Source of the DNA: Candidatus Woesearchaeota archaeon
GTDB taxonomy: Archaea; Nanobdellota; Nanobdellia; Woesearchaeales; JAFCFN01
Direction of reading: 5' to 3'
NCBI GenBank assembly: GCA_017609245.1
Contig: JAFCEI010000015.1
Span: forward strand, 4,375-15,220
Length of the DNA: 10,846 nt
Each line of letters opens with the position of its first letter. Position 1 is the stretch's first letter. Shown here piece by piece: positions 6,926 through 10,846 of the stretch. The notes under the pieces are model-generated. The model made no database searches. It was not told the origin of the DNA and worked only from the letters and a program-made list of their open reading frames with translations. The position numbers and the translations under genes were made by a program.

Positions 6926-8050
6926 ATGAAAATTTTTGATGAATACAAGGAAAAATTACCTTTAAAGATTGTTGAAGAGGTCAGGGAGCATACAAAAGGC
7001 CTGACTAGTGACAAGATCAAGAAGATATTTGAAAAGGTCTATGATGAATATGTCAGCTCTTTGGTTGATGCAGGCGAGTCTGTTGGCCTGATTGCTGCAG
7101 AAAGCCTTGGTGAGAGAAGCACCCAGATGACCCTGAATACATTTCATTTTGCAGGAGTCTCTGAGATGAGTGTTACCCTGGGATTGCCGCGTATAATAGA
7201 GGTACTAGATGGGAGAAAGACCTTGTCGACACCTACTATGGAAATCTACTTGAAAAGCCCATATAACAAAGGCAAAGACATCCAAAAGATTGCAGCAGCG
7301 ATAAAAGAGACTGTGTTGGATGATATTGTTGATGAATACTCTATCAACATCGTTGATCTTACTATAGAGATAAAGCTAAACAAGGAAAAGATGAAAGAGC
7401 TTTCGCTTATCCCTTCTGTTGTTTCAAAAGCTGTTTCAAAAAAATCCAAAAAATATTCTGTCAAACTTGACGGGGATGTCCTGGTTCTAAAACTTAAAAA
7501 CAAAGAGGAGAACCTTAATGAAGTTTACAAGATAAAGGGCGCTATCAAAAAGATACATATTAGCGGGATAAAAGGAATAAATCAGATACTCCCTGTTAGA
7601 AGGAAAGATGAGTTTATAATCATCACAGCAGGGTCAAATCTTAAAGAGGTCCTGAAGATGGACGAGGTTGATGCTACAAGGACTGTGACAAATGACATTT
7701 ATGAGATACATGCCCTTTTAGGTATCGAGGCTGCAAGACAGGCCATAATCGATGAAGTAAATAAGGTCTTGGAAAGCCAGGGTCTTGATGTTGATCTGAG
7801 ACATGTGCTGCTGATAGCAGATACAATGTGCACAATCGGAGACATCAAAGGCATAACAAGATATGGGGTTGTGTCTGAAAAAGCTTCTGTTCTGGCTCGT
7901 GCGAGTTTTGAAACTCCGCTGAGACACATAATCAATGCTGCTCTGATCGGAGAGAAGGATGAGCTGAACTCGGTTATTGAAAATGTCATGCTAAACCAGT
8001 CAATTCCTGTGGGTACTGGATTGCCTGGTCTGATTACAAAGTTTAAGTGA
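6926..8050 (+). CDS. rpoA2: DNA-directed RNA polymerase subunit A'' (Rpo1C)
   Basis: C-terminal part of the largest subunit, 374 residues, close to the usual archaeal size. It contains the trigger-loop region, residues about 49-89, with GESVGLIAAESLGERSTQMT and TFHFAGVSEMSVTLGLPR, which closes over the incoming nucleotide. The jaw follows, and the C-terminal clamp-base segment includes LLIADTMCTIGDIKGITRYG and ASFETPLRHI. In archaea the Rpb1 homologue is normally split into A' and A'' here, so the two genes together are complete. The ATG at 6926 directly follows the repeated spacer element. The stop TGA (8048-8050) precedes the hairpin-rich spacer. Confidence 0.97.
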   Translation: MKIFDEYKEKLPLKIVEEVREHTKGLTSDKIKKIFEKVYDEYVSSLVDAGESVGLIAAESLGERSTQMTLNTFHFAGVSEMSVTLGLPRIIEVLDGRKTLSTPTMEIYLKSPYNKGKDIQKIAAAIKETVLDDIVDEYSINIVDLTIEIKLNKEKMKELSLIPSVVSKAVSKKSKKYSVKLDGDVLVLKLKNKEENLNEVYKIKGAIKKIHISGIKGINQILPVRRKDEFIIITAGSNLKEVLKMDEVDATRTVTNDIYEIHALLGIEAARQAIIDEVNKVLESQGLDVDLRHVLLIADTMCTIGDIKGITRYGVVSEKASVLARASFETPLRHIINAALIGEKDELNSVIENVMLNQSIPVGTGLPGLITKFK

Positions 8051-8202
8051 GGGCAGGCTTTTTCTTTCAAAGAAAGAAAAATCCCGCACATCAAGGACAA
8101 AGAGTCCTTGTGCATCAAGAATCATTAGGATTCTTGAAGCGGCAAAAAGAAAGAAGAACGAAATGCTTCGCATTTCGAAAAAAACAAAGAAGGTTAAACA
8201 AA
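8051..8202 (+). promoter_or_regulatory. Four tandem perfect hairpins in the rpoA2-rpl30e spacer
   Basis: This 152-nt spacer is the longest gap inside the cluster. Hairpin 1: TTTTTCTTTC (8059-8068) with GAAAGAAAAA (8072-8081), 10 bp, loop AAA, also bracketed by GGG (8051) and CCC (8083). Hairpin 2: CAAGGAC (8092-8098) with GTCCTTG (8104-8110), plus GCA/TGC below a 3-nt bulge. Hairpin 3: TCAAGAATC (8115-8123) with GATTCTTGA (8129-8137), 9 bp. Hairpin 4: CGAAATGC (8159-8166) with GCATTTCG (8170-8177), loop TTC. A-rich sequence follows, up to GAAGG (8189-8193), a modest ribosome binding site for rpl30e. No T-tract terminator follows the hairpins, so read-through into the ribosomal genes is expected. 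It may be an RNA regulatory or processing region, or a small inserted palindromic element; I cannot decide. Confidence 0.65.
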
Positions 8203-8469
8203 ATGGCTGGAGAAATTAATGAAATAAGAGATGCAATAAAAAACAAAAAGATTGCAATAGGCACAGATATAACGCTGAAAAACTTGAAATTAGGAAAGGT
8301 TGACAAGGTATTTGTAAGCAAGAACTGTCCTAAGAAAGTTGTTGATGATATAAAATATTACGCAGGCCTGTCCAAGATAAAAGTAGTCAAACTGCCCTAT
8401 GCAAATGACGAGCTGGGCGTTGTCTGCAAAAAACCTTTTATGATTTCTGTTTTAAGTATCAACAAATAA
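8203..8469 (+). CDS. rpl30e: Large-subunit ribosomal protein L30e
   Basis: An 88-residue protein of the L7Ae/L30e/S12e RNA-binding superfamily; L30e is a large-subunit ribosomal protein that recognises kinked RNA. The order rpoA2-rpl30e-nusA-rps12-rps7 is the standard archaeal one. The sequence fits: EIRDAIKNKKIAIGTDITLKNLKLGKVDKVFVSKNCP, then a short peptide around YYAGLSKIKVVKLPYANDELGVVCKKPF. The reading frame stays open upstream to 8047, but that part is the hairpin spacer and looks like nothing in this family. I therefore start at ATG 8203, with GAAGG at 8189-8193, which gives the normal length. Its TAA (8467-8469) abuts the nusA ATG without a gap. Confidence 0.94.
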   Translation: MAGEINEIRDAIKNKKIAIGTDITLKNLKLGKVDKVFVSKNCPKKVVDDIKYYAGLSKIKVVKLPYANDELGVVCKKPFMISVLSINK

Positions 8470-8889
8470 ATGGCTAGGATAAAATATTCTGTGGAACTTA
8501 TGAAGTTTATCTCTCTTTTTGAGAGTTTGACCAAGGCAAATATCAAAGATTGCTTTTTTGATGACAATGGGCAGTTGTTTTTTATTGTTGAACAGGGAGA
8601 TATAGGCAAGGCAGTTGGCAAAAAAGGGCTTAATGTGAAAAAACTGAAGAATATGCTGAAAAGAAAGTTCAGGGTTGTTGAGTATAATGATGATGTTGTG
8701 CAGTTTATAAAGAATCTCGTGTATCCGCTTAGGCTGGGTGCTGTTGAGATGAATGATGATGTTATTGAGATAAAAGGGCTTGATACAAAAACAAAAGGTT
8801 TATTAATAGGTAGAAATGCTATTAATATAAGGAATTACGAAAACATAGTAAAAAGATATTTTAATGTTGGGGGTTTAAAGGTAATATAA
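8470..8889 (+). CDS. nusA: Archaeal transcription factor NusA (two KH domains)
   Basis: A 139-residue archaeal NusA, the short form with only two KH RNA-binding domains. It lacks the N-terminal polymerase-binding, S1 and C-terminal repeats of bacterial NusA. KH1 carries the loop GKKG (residues 50-53, within DIGKAVGKKGLNVKKLK). KH2 has IGRNAINIRN, with GRNA at 114-117, so the last glycine of the GxxG loop is alanine. Length and position between rpl30e and rps12 are standard. It starts at the base after the rpl30e stop, so translation is probably coupled. A role in elongation or termination by the adjacent polymerase is inferred from the family. Confidence 0.92.
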   Translation: MARIKYSVELMKFISLFESLTKANIKDCFFDDNGQLFFIVEQGDIGKAVGKKGLNVKKLKNMLKRKFRVVEYNDDVVQFIKNLVYPLRLGAVEMNDDVIEIKGLDTKTKGLLIGRNAINIRNYENIVKRYFNVGGLKVI

Positions 8890-8890
8890 T

Positions 8891-8941
8891 AAAGAAAATC
8901 TGAGAGATTTTCTGTCTTTCAAGTTTTTTGAAAAATTTAAG
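8891..8941 (+). repeat. Spacer element, copy 2, upstream of rps12
   Basis: Second copy of the element at 6874-6925, filling the space between the nusA stop and the rps12 ATG. TGAGAGA (8901-8907) pairs with TCTTTCA (8915-8921): where copy 1 has C, this copy has T, which turns one G-C pair into G-T and keeps the hairpin. An overlapping, exclusive hairpin is perfect here: AGAAAATCT (8893-8901) with AGATTTTCT (8905-8913), 9 bp, loop GAG. A third, TTTCAA (8917-8922) with TTGAAA (8928-8933), follows. No ribosome binding site precedes rps12, as in copy 1. Confidence 0.75.
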
Positions 8942-9379
8942 ATGGGTAAGAAAGGTAAAGGACTGGGATTAGGAAAAAAGCTCAAGAAAAGAAGAGCTAA
9001 ATTTAGATGGAGCAAGATCAAGTTCAAGAAAAGAGCTTTGAAACTAAAAGAAAAATCAGATCCACTGGGAGGAGTTCCTCAGTCAAGAGGCATTGTTTTA
9101 GAGAAGGTTCAGAGAGAAGCTAAGCAGCCAAATTCTGCCATGAGAAAATGTGTTGTTGTTCAGTTGATTAAAAATAGTAAAAAAATTACTGCTTTTGTCC
9201 CTGGAAATGAAGCTATAAAACTGGTTGACGAGCACGATGAGGTTGTTGTAGAAGCAATCGGCGGAAAGATGGGGAGAGCTAAGGGAGATATTCCAGGAAT
9301 CAGATGGGAAGTCAAGAAAGTCAATGATCAGAGTTTAGATGCTTTACTTAAGGGCAAGATAGAAAAAGCTAGAAAATGA
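8942..9379 (+). CDS. rps12: Small-subunit ribosomal protein S12 (uS12)
   Basis: A 145-residue archaeal S12, the protein at the decoding centre of the 30S subunit (eukaryotic S23). Characteristic parts: a basic N-terminal extension with RRAKFRWSKIKFKKRALKLK; DPLGGVPQSRGIVLEK; KQPNSAMRKCVVVQLIKN (61-78), the most conserved stretch; DEHDEVVVEAIGG; and GDIPGIRWEVKKV. The loop that usually reads PGDGA in archaea is PGNEA here (87-91). The start ATG at 8942 gives the normal length and directly follows the repeated element. The stop overlaps the rps7 start by 4 nt. Confidence 0.96.
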   Translation: MGKKGKGLGLGKKLKKRRAKFRWSKIKFKKRALKLKEKSDPLGGVPQSRGIVLEKVQREAKQPNSAMRKCVVVQLIKNSKKITAFVPGNEAIKLVDEHDEVVVEAIGGKMGRAKGDIPGIRWEVKKVNDQSLDALLKGKIEKARK

Positions 9380-9969
9380 TTAATGTATTTAATAAGTGGA
9401 GTGTTGAAGATATTAAGATAGAGGATGACGGGCTAAAAGGATATATCAATCTAAATCCTCGTATTGTCCCTAAGACAGGCGCCAGACATGCTGGTCACAG
9501 GTTTGGAAAGAGCAAGACATTTATTGTCGAGAGATTGATCAATAGGGTAATCATTGCAGGGCATAGGGCCAAGAAGCACAAAGTGACATCAGGGCACTGC
9601 ACAGACCAGGCAATTACTGCTTATTCTGCTGTTGAAAAAGCATTAGAGGTTGTTGAGAAAAAAACAGGGAAAAATCCTATTGCTGTTTTTGTCAAGGCTG
9701 TTGAAAATGCAGCTCCGCGCGAGGGCATTGTGACAATCGAGTATGGTGGTGCTCGATATCCAAAAGCTGTTGAGATAAGCCCGCAAAAAAGGATTGACTT
9801 TGCACTTAGGCTTATGACGCAGGGAGCTTACCAAACCTCTTTTAACAGCAAGAAAACACTTGTTCAGGCATTATCTGAAGAGATAATTAATGCTTATAAT
9901 CTATCAAATAATTCAGCTGCTGTCTCTAAAAAGCAAGAAATGGAAAGACAGGCTGATGCTTCACGTTAA
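9376..9969 (+). CDS. rps7: Small-subunit ribosomal protein S7 (uS7)
   Basis: A 197-residue archaeal S7 (eukaryotic S5), a primary assembly protein of the 30S head that binds the 3' major domain of 16S rRNA. Typical features: GARHAGHRFGKSKTFIVERLINR near residue 40, GKNPIAVFVKAVENAAPREG in the middle, and ARYPKAVEISPQKRIDFALR followed by the helical C-terminal end. The start overlaps the rps12 stop as ATGA (9376-9379), so translation is coupled. The last 20 residues, rich in Ser, Asn, Lys and Glu, look flexible. It is the last gene of the cluster in this window; EF-2 or EF-1alpha, which often follow in other archaea, do not. Confidence 0.96.
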   Translation: MINVFNKWSVEDIKIEDDGLKGYINLNPRIVPKTGARHAGHRFGKSKTFIVERLINRVIIAGHRAKKHKVTSGHCTDQAITAYSAVEKALEVVEKKTGKNPIAVFVKAVENAAPREGIVTIEYGGARYPKAVEISPQKRIDFALRLMTQGAYQTSFNSKKTLVQALSEEIINAYNLSNNSAAVSKKQEMERQADASR

Positions 9970-10138
9970 ATAGTTCAATTTGGGGGTGGACTGTGAAAAA
10001 AAGAGATGATACTGGCAGTACTGTAACTTCTTTTGAATCAATAGAAAGATTTATACAACAAAAATCAAAGATTTTTGAGCATAAATATTTCTGTGAAACA
10101 GAAACATTTATATATGATAAATGTTATAATTATTATAA

Positions 10139-10155
10139 TTTTTGTATTTTTTGTT
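10139..10155 (+). terminator. Probable T-tract terminator of the rpo-rps7 transcript
   Basis: TTTTTGTATTTTTTGTT supplies runs of five and six T on the + strand, the type of signal on which archaeal polymerase terminates without needing a hairpin. It is the best T-rich stretch downstream of rps7 before the next gene. Confidence 0.45.
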
Positions 10156-10162
10156 AAAAATT

Positions 10163-10180
10163 AATAAATATTATAAATAA
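10163..10180 (+). promoter_or_regulatory. Possible promoter of the RHH-surface protein pair
   Basis: AATAAATATTATAAATAA contains a TATA-like core and lies downstream of the T-tract terminator. A start near 10200 would give a leader of about 65 nt before the RHH gene. The TATA-like AAACATTTATATA at 10102-10114 is better in sequence but would place the start just before the T tract. Low certainty. Confidence 0.3.
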
Positions 10181-10267
10181 AAAGAGGTGGGTCAAAGTAG
10201 AGATTTTAAGTGCAGCAAGTAGATTGAATTTCTTAGTCATAGATACTTCTTTTTGCAGAGGTTTAGT

Positions 10268-10423
10268 ATGAAGATCCCATTCCCTGTTAGCCTTGATGAA
10301 GAGACAATCAAATGGATCTCTAAAAGACTGGAGCAAGGGCATTATAGGAATAAATCACACCTTGTTGAAGAGGCTTTGAAGAGCTTTAAGAAAAAGGTTG
10401 AGTCTGGAAAGCTGGAGAGATGA
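10268..10423 (+). CDS. Small ribbon-helix-helix (CopG/Arc-type) DNA-binding protein
   Basis: This 51-residue frame is preceded by GAGG (10258-10261), 6 nt before the ATG. The sequence fits a ribbon-helix-helix fold: strand KIPFPVSLD (2-10), helix EETIKWISKRLEQG (11-24), then the turn and second helix YRNKSHLVEEALKSFKK. The Arg-Asn-Lys-Ser-x-x-Val-x-Glu-Ala pattern is typical of this class. Such proteins dimerise and bind short operators with the strand, as repressors or as antitoxins. No toxin-like gene follows; instead the stop overlaps the first possible ATG of a secreted protein. I infer a local transcription regulator, perhaps of its own pair. No specific family name can be given. Confidence 0.75.
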   Translation: MKIPFPVSLDEETIKWISKRLEQGHYRNKSHLVEEALKSFKKKVESGKLER

Positions 10424-10425
10424 AA

Positions 10426-10846
10426 ATGAATAAAAAAACAATTGTCGGGCTGTTGTCAGTTGTAGTGTTTATCATCATCAGCACTGCTTCTTTAGCATCA
10501 ATTGATACAAGCTTTGGCCTTCAAGGCAAGATTACTGGAAGTGACGGCAGCATAATCCCTTCTGGTGACATCACTGTGAATATATCATCTACAAACAATG
10601 CAAACTGCGCTGCTGACCAGATATATGGGCATACATTTACTAATGCTCTTGATAACAGCATATTTAACCTGAATATCAATGCGAGTTTAGAGTACAATAA
10701 GGACTATTACCTATGTGTTTTCCTTAATGAGGGTGTTACGTCTATCGGCGGGCCTTACAGGTTTAGGGGTGGGCAGGGAGAGGTTAATCTTGAGGATGTT
10801 GCTGATGTTTATGTGAGGAATACAGGTGATACAGTAACTGGGGATT
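10426..10846 (+). CDS. Secreted or surface protein with signal peptide (3' truncated by window)
   Basis: 140 residues are visible and the frame is open to the window end. Residues 1-25 form a clear signal peptide: two Lys, hydrophobic IVGLLSVVVFIIISTA, then a likely signal-peptidase site after ASLA. The mature part starts GLQGKITGSDGSIIPSGDIT, a beta-rich stretch of the kind seen in extracellular domains that add a small variable phrase such as GxIT.G. It has two Cys (near 63 and 99) that could pair. It ends ...EDVADVYVRNTGDTVTGD, resembling the stalk repeats with GDT-x-TG seen in tail-fibre-like and other surface proteins. I chose ATG 10426 because GGAG (10414-10417) sits 8 nt before it; ATG 10420, overlapping the RHH stop as ATGA, is in the same frame and adds two residues. 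Function unknown, probably cell-surface contact. Confidence 0.75.
   Translation, partial: MNKKTIVGLLSVVVFIIISTASLASIDTSFGLQGKITGSDGSIIPSGDITVNISSTNNANCAADQIYGHTFTNALDNSIFNLNINASLEYNKDYYLCVFLNEGVTSIGGPYRFRGGQGEVNLEDVADVYVRNTGDTVTGD

Larger units (their letters stand above)
9970..10267 (+). other. AT-rich spacer between rps7 and the RHH gene, with palindromes
   Basis: I see no convincing gene here. It holds CAGTACTG (10016-10023), a perfect 8-bp palindrome; a hairpin CAAAAATC/GATTTTTG (10059-10077, loop AAA); a hairpin TTTCTGT/ACAGAAA (10088-10104, loop GAA); and AACATTTAT/ATAAATGTT (10103-10125, loop ATATG). AAAGATTTATA (10046-10055) and AAACATTTATATA (10102-10114) look like archaeal TATA boxes. 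The end contains T tracts, another TATA-like stretch and an isolated strong Shine-Dalgarno-like GAGGTGG (10184-10190) with no reading frame behind it. AAGTAGA occurs twice, at 10195-10201 and 10217-10223. The region separates the housekeeping cluster from an accessory-type pair of genes. Confidence 0.55.

Noticed and set aside
8086..8113. Kink-turn in hairpin 2 that L30e could bind for self-control
   Set aside because: There is a 3-nt bulge, but no tandem G-A/A-G pairs next to it; the flanking stem is Watson-Crick.
8047..8202. A 52-residue N-terminal extension of L30e from a GTG inside the rpoA2 stop region
   Set aside because: The frame is open, but the stretch is a series of palindromes, has no similarity to L30e, and a normal start with a ribosome binding site exists at 8203.
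8051..8202. CRISPR array
   Set aside because: The hairpins differ in sequence and there are no regularly spaced identical repeats.
9993..10157. GTG-started frame of 54 residues after GGGGGTGG
   Set aside because: The ribosome-binding-like sequence is suggestive, but the second half is AT-rich low-complexity sequence (Tyr, Asn, Phe, Cys) containing palindromes, TATA-like boxes and the T tract. I do not support it as a gene.
10154..10342. Reverse-strand frame of 62 residues across the RHH start
   Set aside because: It overlaps the RHH gene and its leader, has no ribosome binding site I can see and resembles nothing known.

Overview
The window looks like a piece of an AT-rich archaeal chromosome. 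It carries the archaeal RNA polymerase and ribosomal-protein cluster in its usual order, all on the + strand: rpoH, rpoB'' (rpoB2), rpoB' (rpoB1), rpoA' (rpoA1), rpoA'' (rpoA2), rpl30e, nusA, rps12 and rps7. The archaeal NusA with only two KH domains, L30e, the split A and split B subunits and the TTTATAAATA-type promoters all exclude bacteria. Compact genes, A-rich spacers and a small secreted repeat-type protein at the right edge suggest a DPANN-like lineage (Woesearchaeota/Pacearchaeota type). That assignment is an inference from gene content and composition, not from a search.

Left part (1-557): the C-terminal end of a very basic, unrecognised protein, an archaeal-type TATA region, then tRNA-Asp(GTC) and tRNA-Lys(TTT) only 2 nt apart. 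Both tRNAs are interrupted in the T loop by short introns (30 and 23 nt) at the same position, 59/60. Each can be folded as a bulge-helix-bulge in which the T stem is the outer helix, and precise removal restores 7-nt T loops TTCGACT and TTCGAAT. tRNA-Lys ends 20 nt before rpoH, so the tRNAs probably share a transcript with the polymerase genes.

Middle (558-9969): the polymerase and ribosomal-protein genes are very tightly packed (gaps of 1, 1 and 0 nt and a 4-nt overlap) except at four places. The two points where the polymerase subunits are split (B''/B' and A'/A''), the rpoA2-rpl30e gap and the nusA-rps12 gap each carry a spacer full of predicted RNA hairpins. The A'/A'' and nusA/rps12 spacers are two copies of the same element of about 50 nt. 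The 152-nt rpoA2-rpl30e spacer contains four consecutive, essentially perfect hairpins. RpoA1 begins with an unusual Glu/Lys-rich tail of 54 residues.

Right part (9970-10846): an AT-rich spacer with more short palindromes and T tracts, a 51-residue ribbon-helix-helix protein, and the overlapping start of a secreted surface protein that runs off the window. The translation factors EF-2 and EF-1alpha that often follow rps7 in other archaea are not here.

The most unusual signals are the paired T-loop tRNA introns, the duplicated spacer element and the hairpin array. No defence system, mobile element or CRISPR array was seen.
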